From Rhodobacterales bacterium (GTDB taxonomy: Bacteria > Pseudomonadota > Alphaproteobacteria > Rhodobacterales > Rhodobacteraceae), in the NCBI GenBank assembly GCA_002746935.1, contig PDRW01000022.1, forward strand, positions 1 through 64,000: DNA of 64,000 bases, read 5' to 3'. The notes beneath the pieces were generated by a model. The model saw only the letters and a list, made by a program, of their open reading frames with translations, was not told the origin of the DNA and made no database searches. Numbering within the stretch: position 1 is the stretch's first letter; each line of letters opens with the position of its first letter. Shown one piece after another: positions 1 through 9,662 of the stretch. A program made the translations under genes and the position numbers.

Positions 1-127
1 GCCAGTCAGCGATCACCGCCTCATCCAGCCAAAGCGCCACCGATCCTCGCGATACCAGCCCGGCATTGTAGCTACCCCAGTTCATCACCCGATAGCGCCA
101 CTTCCGCGACCGTTCTGTCCTGCTCAT
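1..127 (-). CDS. IS5-type transposase, N-terminal part (runs off the window)
   Basis: The minus strand reads open from an ATG at 125-127 to the window edge, giving 42 codons. The peptide carries RKWRYRVMNWGSYNAGL followed by RGSVALWLDEAVIADW. This pattern of a basic K-W-x-x-Y-R start, N-W-x-x-Y-N-x-x-L and R-G-S-x-x-x-W-x-D is the usual N-terminus of IS5-group (IS427/IS903-like) transposases that insert by a DDE reaction. Only the start is visible, so I cannot say whether the gene is intact. It is divergent from the IS630 remnant that follows, and the 5' end of the element probably lies in 128-200, but I could not define its terminal repeat. Family assignment is from memory of the motif. Confidence 0.7.
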   Translation of the reverse strand, partial: MSRTERSRKWRYRVMNWGSYNAGLVSRGSVALWLDEAVIADW

Positions 128-199
128 GGACAAGGGTGAACCACGCAAAGCCGCCCAAGGGAATCCCATGCTTCACGCGGGTTTCATGCAATAACGCCT

Positions 200-829
200 C
201 GGATCACCCTGAACGCGTTGTCTTCATTGATGAAACTTCAGTGAAGACAAGTCTCACCCGACTGCGCGGATGGGCCCCGCGCGGGGGGCGCCTGATCACG
301 GACACTCCATTTGGGTCGTGGGGGACGCAGATGTTTATTGCCGGACTCACCGCCGATGCCATGATTGCGCCCTGGGTTATAGCCAAACGACACAGTTCTG
401 ATTGGGCCTTTTGGCTATAAGTCTCTGGTTTCACGCTGATGCTTCGTGGATTTTGGGATCAAATCCACTCCCGTCAGCTATATCAAAGGCGCGATGGACA
501 ATCCGGCCTTCGCCGCTTACGTCGAGAAGGTGCTGGTCCCGGAACTGGCTCCCGGCACCGTCGTCATTCTGGACAACCTCGCCACCCACAAGAACACCAG
601 CACGGCAAAGGTGATGCGGGAAACCGGGTGCGGGTTTCTCTTCCTCCCGCCCTAAAGTCCCGATCTCAACCCCATCGGAATGGCTTTCTCAAAGCTCAAA
701 ACCCATCTCAGACAGATCGGGGCACCGACCTTCATGGACAAGTTCCATGCCATCGCAGAAGTTTGCGACCTGTACTCACCACAGGAGTGCTGGAGCCACT
801 TCAAGGCTGCAAAACATGCCTCAGTTTAA
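200..829 (+). pseudogene. IS630-family transposase remnant, interrupted and with a stop codon
   Basis: Two open stretches together make the DDE domain of an IS630-type (Tc1/mariner superfamily) transposase. The first, from about 200 to 379, reads ERVVFIDETSVKT, RGWAPRGGRLI and APWVI; FIDE holds the first catalytic Asp. The second, from 481 on in another frame, reads KGAMDNPAFAAYVEKVLVP, VVILDNLATHK (second Asp) and, past a TAA at 653-655, SPDLNPIGMAFSKLKTHLR to a normal-looking end at 827-829. The N-terminal helix-turn-helix half is absent. A 101-bp insertion with TA flanks (380-480) causes the frame change, and the TAA replaces the expected Tyr codon before SPDLNPI. The copy is therefore dead three times over. 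Confidence 0.85.
380..480 (+). mobile_element. 101-bp TA-flanked insertion inside the IS630 remnant (MITE-like)
   Basis: The transposase should read P-W-V-I-K-G-A, encoded by a run ending GTTATCAAAGGC. Here the sequence leaves homology after GTTA (376-379) and returns at TATCAAAGGC (481-490). The 101 bp between are flanked by TA on both sides (378-379 and 481-482), start with TAGC and end with GCTA. Near its left end an 11-bp perfect inverted repeat straddles the junction: TTATAGCCAAA at 377-387 and TTTGGCTATAA at 410-420, with 22 bases between. TA duplication is the mark of mariner/IS630-type insertion, so a miniature non-autonomous element is the simplest reading. The ends match each other only weakly. 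Confidence 0.5.
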
Positions 830-1110
830 GGCGGGCCTGCGTTAGACTGCCGGCCCAGCGACGTGGCAAACACCCGCGCCCGGCGCGGATTGATCCGGAA
901 CGCCGGAACGCCCGCCTTGCTCAGCGCTGCCCGCAGTGGCGTTTCATAGCCGCCCGCTTTAAACGTGACCCGGCCACTGCTGCGCGCAATACGCCGCGCG
1001 AAACCTGCCAGATCATCGTTGCCGATCCGCTCATGCCCGTCAGGGCCCGCCACACGCGTCCAGGATCTGGCAACATCAACACCAAAGACAAGCCCGCTGT
1101 GTTCCATCAT
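826..1110 (-). pseudogene. IS110-family transposase, N-terminal fragment
   Basis: Starting at an ATG at 1108-1110, the minus strand reads GVDVARSWTRVA near the N-terminus, then GGYETPLRAALSKAGVPAF and RINPRRARVFATSLGR. These match the first part of the DEDD-type IS110 transposase domain (first acidic residue in G-V-D-V-A, then G-G-Y-E-x-P-L-R and V-N-P-R-x-A-R-x-F-A-x-x-L-G). Homology ends right after LGR near position 845, where the family should continue with an acidic K-T-D-x-x-D-A block; the frame then stops inside the 3' end of the IS630 remnant. About 75% of the usual gene is missing. The sequence between 1111 and 1306 holds its 5' flank and nothing else I recognise. Confidence 0.75.
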
Positions 1111-1306
1111 GATCTCCCTGTCCCGGTCGCATGGAGTCAGCATCTACAGCTACTGTCGGGTGTGCAGGACAAACCAACGCGGACGGGCTCTGGCCCGAAG
1201 ACGATGCCTCTGAAGAACCAGAGCATCAGGGTTTTTACGGGCTCCCGCCTGCAACCGTCATTGCATAAATCAAGCGGACTGGAGAATTTGAGCCAAAAAA
1301 GAAAGC

Positions 1307-3958
1307 TCACGTTTCTGTAAGGGATTTCAGCTCGTAGAGCAGATCGAGGGCTTCCCGTGGGGTCAGCTCGTCGGGGTGGATTTCGCTCAGCCGTTGAATG
1401 ACAGGTGAGGTGATCGCCGGTGACGGGCTGGTTGCCGGCGGTGTCGGGGTGGTTGCGAACAATGGCAGATCGTCCACCAGCCCTTTGGCGCCGCCGCTGC
1501 CCTCGCGTTCGCCCTGTTCGAGGGTTTCGAGAACGATGCGCGCGCGTTCGACGACCGATGGCGGGAGGCCAGCGAGTTTGGCCACCTGCACGCCATAGGA
1601 CCGGTCGGCGGCGCCTTTGCGGACTTCGTGCAGGAAGATCACCTCGCCTTCCCATTCCTTTACCGTGATGGTGGCGTTGTCGACGCCGTCGAGTTGGCCG
1701 GCGAGCTGGGTCAGCTCGTGGTAGTGGGTCGCGAAAAGGGCGCGGCAGCGGTTGACCTCGTGCAGGTGTTCAAGCGTCGCCCAGGCGATGGAGAGCCCGT
1801 CCCATGTCGCGGTGCCGCGGCCGATTTCGTCGAGGATGACGAGGGCGTGGGAATCGGCCTGATTGAGGATGGCCGCGGTTTCGACCATTTCGACCATGAA
1901 GGTGGAGCGGCCGCGGGCGAGGTCATCGGAGGCACCGACGCGGGAGAAAAGCTGGCTGACGAGGCCGATACGGGCGGATTTCGCGGGGACGAAACTGCCC
2001 GCCTGCGCCAGCAGCGCGATCAGGGCGTTCTGTCTCAGGAAGGTGGACTTGCCGGCCATGTTGGGGCCGGTGAGCAACCAGATGTCGGCGCCTTCGGAGC
2101 CGTTGGCAAGCGCGCAATCATTGGCGATGAAGGGGTCGCCGCCCTGGGCACGCAGGGCGCGTTCGACCACCGGATGGCGTCCGCCTTCGATCTCGAAGGC
2201 GCGGCTTTGTTCGATACGCGGGCGGGTCCAGTCTTCGGCGCTGGCAATCTCGGCGAGCGCGGCGGTAACGTCGATTTCGGCGAGCGCACGGGCAGTGTCG
2301 CCAAGGGCGGCGGCGCGGTCGAGAATTGCCTGTTTCAGGGTGGAATAGAGCCGCATTTCGATTTCAAGCGCGCGGTTTCCGGCATTGAGGATGCGGGTTT
2401 CCATCTCGCTCAGATCGACGGTGGTGAAGCGGATGGCGCTGGCCGTGGTCTGGCGGTGGATGAAGCTTTCGCTCAGGGGGGGCGAGAGCATCTTGTCGGC
2501 GTGGGTTGCGGTCGTTTCGATGAAATAGCCGAGCACGTTGTTATGTTTGATCTTGAGGCTGGGGATGCCGGTTTGGGCGGCATAGTCGGCCTGCATGCCG
2601 GCGATCACGCCGCGGCCTTCGTCCCGCAGTTTGCGGGCATCGTCGAGCTCTTCGTCGTAGCCGGTTGCGATGAAGCCGCCGTCGCGGGCCATCAGCGGGG
2701 GTTCGGCGACGAGGGCCTGGTCGAGCAGATCGAGCAGGGTGTCATGACCGGTGAGGTCGCGGGCGGCTTCGGCGAGATTGTGCGGCAACTCAGTGGCAAG
2801 GGTTGCGGCGATGGCGGCGGCGGCCTCAAGCCCGCCGCGGATGGCGGTGAGGTCACGCGGGCCGCCGCGGTCGAGCGACAGACGGGAGAGGGCGCGGTCG
2901 ATGTCCGGCGTCTTGCGCAGTGCCTCGCGCAAATGGTCACGTAAGTGGCTCTGTTCCAGCAGAAAAGCGAGGGATTCAAGCCGCCGGGTGACGGTTTCGA
3001 GGTCGCGTGAAGGTGAGGAAATCCGCTGTTCCAGCAACCGCCCGCCGCCGGCGGTGATTGTGCGGTCGATGGTGGCGAGGAGCGACCCTTCACGGGTGCC
3101 GGAGAGTGCATGGGTCAGTTCGAGGTTGCGGCGGGTGGCGGCGTCGATCTGCATGGCGCGGTCGGCGCTTTCGCGGACCGGCGGGCGCAGCAGCGGCAGT
3201 TTGCCCTTCTGGGTGATTTCGAGATATTCGACAATCGCCCCGAGGGCGCCGAGTTCGGGCCGGGTGAAGCTGCCGAACGCGTCGAGCGCGCCGACGCCGT
3301 AGAGCTCTTTCAGCCGTTTGATGGCACCGGTGCTGTCGAAGGCGGCGCGGCCGAGCGGGGTGACGGACGCGCCCATTTCAGAGACTGTTCCAGCCCAATT
3401 CGCATCTGTGGCGTCGCTCAGCACCACTTCGCGCGGGGCAAGGCGGGCAAGTTCCGGGCCGAGGCGCGTGGGGGTCAGGGGCATCACCCGGAGCGCGCCG
3501 GTGGAGATGTCGACCCAGGCAAGTGCCGCGTCTCCACGGATGTCGTGAAAGGCGGCGAGGAAATTGTGGCGCCGGGCGTCGAGCAGGCTGTCTTCGGTGA
3601 GGGTGCCGGGGGTGACCAGCCGCACCACGCCGCGTTTCACCACCGATTTGGAGCCGCGTTTCTTCGCTTCCGCCGGGTCTTCGAGCTGTTCGCAGACGGC
3701 GACGCGGAAGCCCTTGCGGATGAGGGTCAGCAGGTAGCCTTCGGCGGAATGCACCGGCACGCCGCACATGGGGATGTCTTCGCCCAGATGTTTGCCGCGT
3801 TTGGTGAGCGCGATGTCGAGCGCTTGCGAGGCGGCGACGGCATCGTCGAAGAACAGCTCGTAGAAATCGCCCATCCGGTAGAACAGCAGCGCCTGCGGGT
3901 TGGCGCCCTTGATCTCCAGATATTGCGCCATCATGGGTGTCACGGATTTGGCAGCCAC
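1307..3958 (-). CDS. mutS: DNA mismatch repair protein MutS
   Basis: MutS finds base mismatches and small loops after replication and, using ATP, recruits MutL. The 883-residue product has the usual length. The mismatch-reading motif GDFYELF lies at about residues 30-36 (Phe32 and Glu34 contact the mismatch), Walker A is GPNMAGKST, and Walker B is [15 protein letters not shown] at 3956-3958 is chosen as start because the protein then begins [17 protein letters not shown], the conserved N-terminus, and a G-rich ribosome-binding region precedes it; the frame is open further upstream but that part is not conserved. It follows galE by 22 bp, so the two are probably co-transcribed. Downstream lies only insertion-sequence debris. 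Confidence 0.97.
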   Translation of the reverse strand: MAAKSVTPMMAQYLEIKGANPQALLFYRMGDFYELFFDDAVAASQALDIALTKRGKHLGEDIPMCGVPVHSAEGYLLTLIRKGFRVAVCEQLEDPAEAKKRGSKSVVKRGVVRLVTPGTLTEDSLLDARRHNFLAAFHDIRGDAALAWVDISTGALRVMPLTPTRLGPELARLAPREVVLSDATDANWAGTVSEMGASVTPLGRAAFDSTGAIKRLKELYGVGALDAFGSFTRPELGALGAIVEYLEITQKGKLPLLRPPVRESADRAMQIDAATRRNLELTHALSGTREGSLLATIDRTITAGGGRLLEQRISSPSRDLETVTRRLESLAFLLEQSHLRDHLREALRKTPDIDRALSRLSLDRGGPRDLTAIRGGLEAAAAIAATLATELPHNLAEAARDLTGHDTLLDLLDQALVAEPPLMARDGGFIATGYDEELDDARKLRDEGRGVIAGMQADYAAQTGIPSLKIKHNNVLGYFIETTATHADKMLSPPLSESFIHRQTTASAIRFTTVDLSEMETRILNAGNRALEIEMRLYSTLKQAILDRAAALGDTARALAEIDVTAALAEIASAEDWTRPRIEQSRAFEIEGGRHPVVERALRAQGGDPFIANDCALANGSEGADIWLLTGPNMAGKSTFLRQNALIALLAQAGSFVPAKSARIGLVSQLFSRVGASDDLARGRSTFMVEMVETAAILNQADSHALVILDEIGRGTATWDGLSIAWATLEHLHEVNRCRALFATHYHELTQLAGQLDGVDNATITVKEWEGEVIFLHEVRKGAADRSYGVQVAKLAGLPPSVVERARIVLETLEQGEREGSGGAKGLVDDLPLFATTPTPPATSPSPAITSPVIQRLSEIHPDELTPREALDLLYELKSLTET

Positions 3959-3964
3959 GTCGGT

Positions 3965-3972
3965 CCCCCCCC
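3965..3972 (-). promoter_or_regulatory. G8 homopolymer in the mutS ribosome-binding region
   Basis: On the minus strand eight consecutive G residues end six bases before the mutS GTG start codon (GGGGGGGGACCGAC then GTG). The run serves as the Shine-Dalgarno sequence. Gain or loss of a G by slippage would not shift the reading frame, because it lies outside the coding sequence, but could move the best anti-SD pairing and so tune translation. That effect is inference. Confidence 0.5.
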
Positions 3973-3980
3973 GGCCCCGG

Positions 3981-4994
3981 TTATGTCGAATTTCTCCGCC
4001 GCGAGACCCAGTTCCAGCTGGTCTCGCACATGTTGTCGAGGTCGCGTTCGGCGGCGAAACCCAGCACCTTACCGGCTTTGGTCGGGTCGGCATAGGTGGT
4101 GGCCACATCGCCGGGACGGCGGGGCGAGATCACGTAAGGCAAGGCGTGGCCGCAGGCGCGTTCATAGGCCTTGAGCATCTGCATCACCGAATAGCCGGTG
4201 CCGGTGCCGAGGTTGACGACATGGCTTTCGCCGCTGCGGATCAGCGCGTCGACCGACTGCACATGGCCACGGGCGAGGTCAACCACATGGATGTAATCAC
4301 GCACGCCGGTGCCGTCGGGGGTGTCGTAATCGTCGCCGAAGACCGAGAGCTTCTCGAGTTCGCCGGTGGCGACCTTGGCGATATAGGGCATGAGATTGTT
4401 GGGGAGGCCGTTCGGGTCTTCGCCGATCAGCCCGGTATCGTGGGCGCCGACGGGGTTGAAATAGCGCAGCACGCCGAAGGTCCAGCGGGGGTCGGCCTCG
4501 CCCAGCTGTTCGAGGATCTGCTCGGAGGTGAGCTTGGTGAAACCGTAAGGGTTGGTGTAGCTGCGCGGCGCGGTTTCGGGGACGGGCAGGATCTCCGGGT
4601 CGCCATAGACGGTGGCCGAGGACGAGAACACGAGGCGCCAGACGCCCGCGGCCTGCATCGCTTCGAGCAGGGTCAGCAGCCCGCCGATATTGGTCTGGAA
4701 ATAGTCGAGCGGGATCTCGGCGCTTTCGCCCACTGCTTTCAGGGCGGCGAAATGGATCGCGGCGGAGATTTCGTGTTCGGCAAAGATGCGGTCGAGCAGG
4801 GCGCGGTCGCGCACGTCGCCGGTGTAGCAGGTGACGGGCTTGCCGGTGATGGTTTCGAGCCGGTCGAGCACGTCGGGGCGGGCGTTGGAGAAATTGTCGA
4901 GGATGACGATGTCGTAGCCTGCGGCGGTGAGTTCCACGAAGGTGTGGGAGCCGATATAGCCGGCGCCGCCGGTCAGAAGGATGGTATGGGTCAC
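3981..4994 (-). CDS. galE: UDP-glucose 4-epimerase GalE
   Basis: GalE interconverts UDP-glucose and UDP-galactose with tightly bound NAD+, supplying galactose for surface polysaccharides. The product has 337 residues, like the E. coli enzyme. It starts [16 protein letters not shown], the Rossmann G-x-x-G-x-x-G, followed by LDNFSNA, the catalytic Ser/Tyr region [10 protein letters not shown] and the Y-x-x-x-K of [12 protein letters not shown], then [10 protein letters not shown]. The start is a GTG at 4992-4994 with GGAGG eight bases upstream; the frame is open further up but unconserved there. mutS follows 22 bp downstream on the same strand. maeB is divergent, leaving a 163-bp shared upstream region. 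Confidence 0.95.
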   Translation of the reverse strand: MTHTILLTGGAGYIGSHTFVELTAAGYDIVILDNFSNARPDVLDRLETITGKPVTCYTGDVRDRALLDRIFAEHEISAAIHFAALKAVGESAEIPLDYFQTNIGGLLTLLEAMQAAGVWRLVFSSSATVYGDPEILPVPETAPRSYTNPYGFTKLTSEQILEQLGEADPRWTFGVLRYFNPVGAHDTGLIGEDPNGLPNNLMPYIAKVATGELEKLSVFGDDYDTPDGTGVRDYIHVVDLARGHVQSVDALIRSGESHVVNLGTGTGYSVMQMLKAYERACGHALPYVISPRRPGDVATTYADPTKAGKVLGFAAERDLDNMCETSWNWVSRRRNST

Positions 4995-5157
4995 GGGATG
5001 CCTCCGGTTGTCGGGCGCAGGGTAAACCGGCGCGGTCCCGGAATCACCCCGATTTTGCAGCTTCGCGGGAACGAAACGTGCAATGGTCGCGCTATTGTGT
5101 TGAGGGGCACCCGGCCAGCAGCTATCAACACCGGAACACTTCAGCGAAAGACGATAC

Positions 5158-7416
5158 ATGGCCAATCACAAGATTACCCCGGAGGAGGCGCTTGCCTATC
5201 ATCATGAACCGCGTCCGGGTAAGTTCGACATAACCGCTTCGGTGCCGATGACCACCCAGCGCGATCTGTCGCTGGCCTATTCGCCCGGGGTGGCGGTGCC
5301 GTGCGAAGCGATCGCGGACGCACCGGAGACGATCTACGATTATACCAACAAGGGCAACATGGTGGCTGTGGTGTCGAACGGCACGGCGGTGCTGGGGCTC
5401 GGCAATCTCGGCGCTGCTGCGTCCAAACCGGTGATGGAAGGCAAGGCGGTGCTGTTCAAGCGCTTTGCCGATGTCAACGCGATGGATGTGGAGCTTTGTT
5501 CCGAAGATCCGGAAGAGATCATCAAGGCGGTGAAGCTGATGGAGCCGACTTTCGGTGGCATCAACCTCGAAGACATCAAGGCGCCGGAATGCTTCATCAT
5601 CGAGCAGACGCTCAAGGAACAGATGGACATTCCGGTTTTTCATGACGACCAGCATGGCACCGCGGTGATCACCGCCGCGGGGCTGCTGAATGCGCTGCGG
5701 CTCACGGGCAAGAAGATCGAGGATGTGAAGGTCGTGCTCAACGGCGCGGGCGCGGCGGGAATCGCCTGTATCGAGCTGGTCAAGACGATGGGGGTGCGGC
5801 ACGAAAACTGCATCGTTTGCGACACCCGCGGGGTGATCTATCAGGGCCGCGAAGCGGGCATGAACCAGTGGAAATCGGCCCATGCGGTGGCGACGGAGCT
5901 GCGCACCCTCGAAGAGGCGATGGTGGGGGCGGATGTGTTTCTCGGAGTCTCGGTCAAAGGCGCGGTGACGCCCGAAATGGTGGCCTCGATGGCGCCGGAC
6001 CCGGTGATTTTCGCCATGGCCAACCCCGATCCGGAGATCACGCCCGAGGAGGCGCTGGCGGTGCGGGCGGATGCAATTGTGGCGACAGGGCGGTCGGATT
6101 ATCCCAACCAGGTTAACAATGTGCTTGGTTTCCCCTATCTGTTTCGCGGGGCGCTGGATATCCACGCCCGTGCCATCAATGACGAAATGAAAATCGCCTG
6201 TGCCAGGGCGCTGGCCGAGCTTGCCCGCGAAGATGTGCCCGATGAGGTCGTGGTCGCCTATGGCAAGAAGCTCCGCTTCGGGCGGGAGTATATCATCCCG
6301 ACGCCCTTTGACCCGCGGCTGATCTACACGATCCCGCCGGCGGTGGCGAAAGCGGGGAGCGACTCGGGCGTGGCGCGGCGGCCGATCATCGACATGGAGC
6401 GCTATACCGCGAGCCTCAAGGAGCGGGTCGACCCGACCTATCAGATCATCCGCTCGCTCAACGCCAAGGCCCGCGGCGCCCAGGCGGTGATGATTTTCGC
6501 CGAGGGCGAAAACCCGCAGGTGTTGCGCGCGGCGGTGGCCTATCAGCGCGGCGGGTTCGGCAAGGCGATCGTGGTCGGGCGCGACGACGATGTGAAACAG
6601 AAGCTCGAAGCCGCGGGTATGGCCGATGCGGTTGCCGAGCTTGAGGTGATGAACGCCGCCAGGACCGCGCATCTCGCCGAATACAAGGATTTCCTTTACC
6701 AGCGGTTGCAGCGGCAGGGTTACGACCGGCATGACATCCACCGCCTCGCCGCACGCGACCGGCATGTGTTTGCGGCGCTGATGCTGGCGCATGGCCATGG
6801 CGACGGGCTGGTGACCGGGGCGACGCGGAAATCGGCCTATGTGCTCGATCTCATCAACCATGTTTTCGACGCCAAGGCGGTCGATGGCGCGGTCGGCATC
6901 ACTGCGCTGTTGCACAACGGGCGGATCGTGCTGGTGGCCGATACGCTGGTGCATGAATGGCCGAGCGAGGAGGATCTCGCCGATATCGCCGAACGTGCGG
7001 CGCGGGTGGCGCGGTCGCTCGGGATCGAACCGCGGGTGGCCTTCGCGAGCTTCTCCAATTTCGGCTATCCGGTTTCGGAGCGTGCCGAGAAGATGCATCT
7101 CGCCCCCGATATTCTCGACGCGCGCGGGGCGGATTTCGAGTATGATGGTGAGATGACCGCCGATGTGGCGCTGAACCCCGACGCGATGGCGCGCTATCCA
7201 TTCTGCCGTCTTTCCGGCCCCGCCAATATCCTGGTGATGCCGGCACGCCATTCGGCGTCGATCTCGGTGAAGATGATGCAGGAACTCGCCGGCGCCACGG
7301 TGATCGGCCCGATCCTGGCAGGGGTCGAAAAACCGATCCAGATCTGTTCGACGAGCTCCACGTCGAGTGATATTCTCAACATGGCGGTTGTTGCTGCGGC
7401 AAAGGTGGGCGGATGA
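5158..7416 (+). CDS. maeB: NADP-dependent malic enzyme with C-terminal phosphotransacetylase-like domain
   Basis: The enzyme decarboxylates malate to pyruvate and makes NADPH, linking the TCA cycle to pyruvate. The 752 residues fall into the MaeB plan: an N-terminal malic domain with SLAYSPGVAVPC (catalytic Tyr region) and the FHDDQHGTA metal/substrate motif at about 160-170, an NAD(P)-binding domain with LNGAGAAGIA, and from about residue 430 a phosphotransacetylase-like domain. In known MaeB proteins this last domain is catalytically inactive and senses acetyl-CoA. The ATG at 5158 begins MANHKITPEEAL. The stop overlaps the start of the following sugar kinase by four bases, so the two are translated together. 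Confidence 0.95.
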   Translation: MANHKITPEEALAYHHEPRPGKFDITASVPMTTQRDLSLAYSPGVAVPCEAIADAPETIYDYTNKGNMVAVVSNGTAVLGLGNLGAAASKPVMEGKAVLFKRFADVNAMDVELCSEDPEEIIKAVKLMEPTFGGINLEDIKAPECFIIEQTLKEQMDIPVFHDDQHGTAVITAAGLLNALRLTGKKIEDVKVVLNGAGAAGIACIELVKTMGVRHENCIVCDTRGVIYQGREAGMNQWKSAHAVATELRTLEEAMVGADVFLGVSVKGAVTPEMVASMAPDPVIFAMANPDPEITPEEALAVRADAIVATGRSDYPNQVNNVLGFPYLFRGALDIHARAINDEMKIACARALAELAREDVPDEVVVAYGKKLRFGREYIIPTPFDPRLIYTIPPAVAKAGSDSGVARRPIIDMERYTASLKERVDPTYQIIRSLNAKARGAQAVMIFAEGENPQVLRAAVAYQRGGFGKAIVVGRDDDVKQKLEAAGMADAVAELEVMNAARTAHLAEYKDFLYQRLQRQGYDRHDIHRLAARDRHVFAALMLAHGHGDGLVTGATRKSAYVLDLINHVFDAKAVDGAVGITALLHNGRIVLVADTLVHEWPSEEDLADIAERAARVARSLGIEPRVAFASFSNFGYPVSERAEKMHLAPDILDARGADFEYDGEMTADVALNPDAMARYPFCRLSGPANILVMPARHSASISVKMMQELAGATVIGPILAGVEKPIQICSTSSTSSDILNMAVVAAAKVGG

Positions 7417-8306
7417 GTATCTGGAATCTTGGGTCGATCAACGTTGATCTGTTTTACCGGTTGCCGCACCTGCCGCTTCCGGGCGAGACGCTTCCGGCGT
7501 TTGCGCATGAAACCGGCCTTGGAGGCAAGGGGGCCAACCAGTCGGTTGCCATCGCGCGCGCCGGCGCCGATGTGCATCACGTCGGAATGATCGGGCCCGA
7601 CAATGCCTGGGTGCTCGACCGGCTGGGGGGGTATGGCGTCGATGTCACCCATGTGGGCCGGAACGAAGCGCCGACGGGCCATGCGATCATCATGGTTGAT
7701 GAGCTTGGCGAAAACTCCATCATTACCTACGCGGGGGCGAACTTCGCACAGCTGGTCGGGCAGATCGAAGAGGCGTTGGCCACGGCCGGGCCGGGCGACA
7801 TTCTTGCGCTTCAGAACGAAGTGTCGCATATCGCCGAGGCTGCCATGATCGCACAGGAAAAGGGCATGTTCGTGGCCTATTCGGCCGCACCCTTCAAGCC
7901 GGAGATCGTCGGCAGGATGCTGCCCCATGTGGATCTGCTGGTGCTGAACGAGATCGAGGCCGGGCAATTGGCTGAGGCTCTGGGCAGGCCAGTCGAGCAG
8001 ATCCCGGTGCCCAACATGCTGATCACGCTTGGTGCGCGCGGGGCGGTCTGGCGGGAGCAGGCGACGGGTGCGGTGACGGAAGTGGCTGCTTTTCCGGTCG
8101 AGGCGGTCGATACCACCGGCGCGGGCGATTGTTTCATCGGCTATGTGCTGGCCGGGCTCGACCAGGGCCTTGCGCGGGCCGAAGCGATGCGGCTTGGTGC
8201 CGCCGCTGCCGCACTGAAAGTCACACGCCCGGGCACCGCTGATGCGATTCCCGGACGGGCCGAGGTGAACTCGTTTCTTGGCGAGTCAGAGACTGATCCG
8301 GCCTGA
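7413..8306 (+). CDS. PfkB-family carbohydrate kinase (ribokinase-like)
   Basis: This 297-residue protein belongs to the ribokinase/PfkB family, which phosphorylates sugars or nucleosides with ATP. It shows the N-terminal substrate-binding pattern GSINVDLFYRLPHLPLPGET, the glycine-rich GGKGANQSVAIARAG, and near the C-terminus DTTGAGDCFIGY, which holds the catalytic Asp and the anion hole. The GGKGAN pattern is closest to ribokinase, but the true sugar cannot be read from sequence. Its ATG overlaps the maeB stop (ATGA), with GGTGGGCGG just upstream as ribosome-binding site. Translational coupling to malic enzyme suggests it is expressed with central carbon flux. Confidence 0.85.
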   Translation: MSIWNLGSINVDLFYRLPHLPLPGETLPAFAHETGLGGKGANQSVAIARAGADVHHVGMIGPDNAWVLDRLGGYGVDVTHVGRNEAPTGHAIIMVDELGENSIITYAGANFAQLVGQIEEALATAGPGDILALQNEVSHIAEAAMIAQEKGMFVAYSAAPFKPEIVGRMLPHVDLLVLNEIEAGQLAEALGRPVEQIPVPNMLITLGARGAVWREQATGAVTEVAAFPVEAVDTTGAGDCFIGYVLAGLDQGLARAEAMRLGAAAAALKVTRPGTADAIPGRAEVNSFLGESETDPA

Positions 8307-8330
8307 ACCGGCGCGTGGGGTCGCGCCGGT
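8307..8330. terminator. Stem-loop between convergent sugar-kinase and argG genes
   Basis: ACCGGCGCG at 8307-8315 and CGCGCCGGT at 8322-8330 form a perfect 9-bp stem with a six-base loop, one base after the sugar-kinase stop and six before the argG stop on the other strand. There is no T-run on either side, so it is at best a weak bidirectional terminator or an mRNA 3'-end protector. Confidence 0.4.
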
Positions 8331-8336
8331 CCGGGC

Positions 8337-9575
8337 TCAGTTGCCTCTCAGCTTTTTCACCCGGTCGCGGCGCATGCCCAGCAGACGCAGGCGCAGCGCG
8401 TTGAGCTGGATGAAGCCCTGCGCGTCGGTCTGATCATAGGCGCCCATGTCTTCCTCGAAGGTCACGTGCTCCTCGGAATAAAGTGAGGCGTCCGACCAGC
8501 GGCCCACCGTCTGAGCGAAGCCCTTGTAGAGCTTCAGCCGCACGGTGCCGGAGACATAGTCCTGGCTCTTGTCGATCAGCGCCTGAAGCATCTCGCGTTC
8601 GGGGCTGAACCAGAAGCCGTTGTAGATCAGCTCCGCATAGCGCGGCATGATCGAATCCTTGAGATGCCCCGCGCCGGCGTCGAGCGTGATCTGCTCGATG
8701 CCCCGGTGGGCTTCAAGCAGGATGGTGCCGCCCGGGGTCTCGTAGATGCCACGCGATTTCATGCCGACAAAGCGGTTTTCGACAAAATCGAGCCGGCCGA
8801 TGCCGTGTTTGCCGCCAAGTTCGTTGAGCCGGGTGAGAAGCGTCGCCGGGCTCATCGCTTCGCCGTTGATGGCCACCGGGTCGCCCTGTTCGAAGGTGAT
8901 CTCGATGAATTCGGGCTCATCGGGCGCTTTCTCGGGGCAGATTGTACGCTGATAGACATAGTCGGGCGCGGCTTCGGCCGGGTCTTCCAGCACCTTGCCC
9001 TCGGAAGAGGTGTGCAGCAGGTTGGCGTCGACCGAAAACGGCGCTTCACCGCGCTTGTCCTTGGCGATCGGGATCTGGTTTTTCTCGGCGAAGTCGATCA
9101 GCCGGGTGCGTGAGGTGAGATCCCATTTGCGCCAGGGGGCGACCACCTGAATGTCGGGGTTCAACGCCAGCGCCGAAAGCTCGAAGCGGACCTGATCGTT
9201 ACCCTTGCCGGTGGCGCCATGCGAGATCGCATCGGCCCCGGTTTCGGCGGCGATCTCGATCAGTCGTTTGGAGATCAGTGGCCGGGCGATCGAGGTGCCG
9301 AGCAGGTAGAGGCCCTCGTAGACCGCGTTGGCGCGGAACATCGGGAAGACGAAATCGCGCACGAATTCCTCGCGCAGGTCTTCGATGTAGATGTTTTCCT
9401 GCCTGATGCCGAGCATCAGGGCCTTTTCGCGCGCCGGCTCCAGTTCTTCGCCCTGGCCGAGGTCTGCGGTGAAGGTCACCACCTCGCAGCCATATTCGGT
9501 TTGCAGCCACTTGAGGATGATCGAGGTATCGAGGCCGCCGGAATAGGCGAGCACGACTTTTTTCGGCGCGGTCAT
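8337..9575 (-). CDS. argG: Argininosuccinate synthase ArgG
   Basis: ArgG joins citrulline and aspartate using ATP, the next-to-last step of arginine synthesis. The 412-residue product begins [20 protein letters not shown], with the N-type ATP pyrophosphatase motif A-Y-S-G-G-L-D-T-S. Downstream blocks such as [32 protein letters not shown] and APWRKWDL are typical of the family. I choose the ATG at 9573-9575, with GGAG upstream; a second ATG 15 bases further upstream would add five unconserved residues. ilvA is divergent, with only 87 bp between the two starts, so their promoters face each other. Confidence 0.95.
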   Translation of the reverse strand: MTAPKKVVLAYSGGLDTSIILKWLQTEYGCEVVTFTADLGQGEELEPAREKALMLGIRQENIYIEDLREEFVRDFVFPMFRANAVYEGLYLLGTSIARPLISKRLIEIAAETGADAISHGATGKGNDQVRFELSALALNPDIQVVAPWRKWDLTSRTRLIDFAEKNQIPIAKDKRGEAPFSVDANLLHTSSEGKVLEDPAEAAPDYVYQRTICPEKAPDEPEFIEITFEQGDPVAINGEAMSPATLLTRLNELGGKHGIGRLDFVENRFVGMKSRGIYETPGGTILLEAHRGIEQITLDAGAGHLKDSIMPRYAELIYNGFWFSPEREMLQALIDKSQDYVSGTVRLKLYKGFAQTVGRWSDASLYSEEHVTFEEDMGAYDQTDAQGFIQLNALRLRLLGMRRDRVKKLRGN

Positions 9576-9662
9576 GGGGGTCTCCATCATCTGTGTTCTG
9601 GTCGGGTTTAGCTACTGGTCATGTGAGCGGCAAGGGCGAACGGTCTTGCACGCGCGGCGCGG

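Noticed and set aside
5125-7251. 708-codon open frame antisense to maeB
   Set aside because: High-GC shadow of the maeB third codon positions; its His/Arg-rich translation has no domain and maeB is certain.
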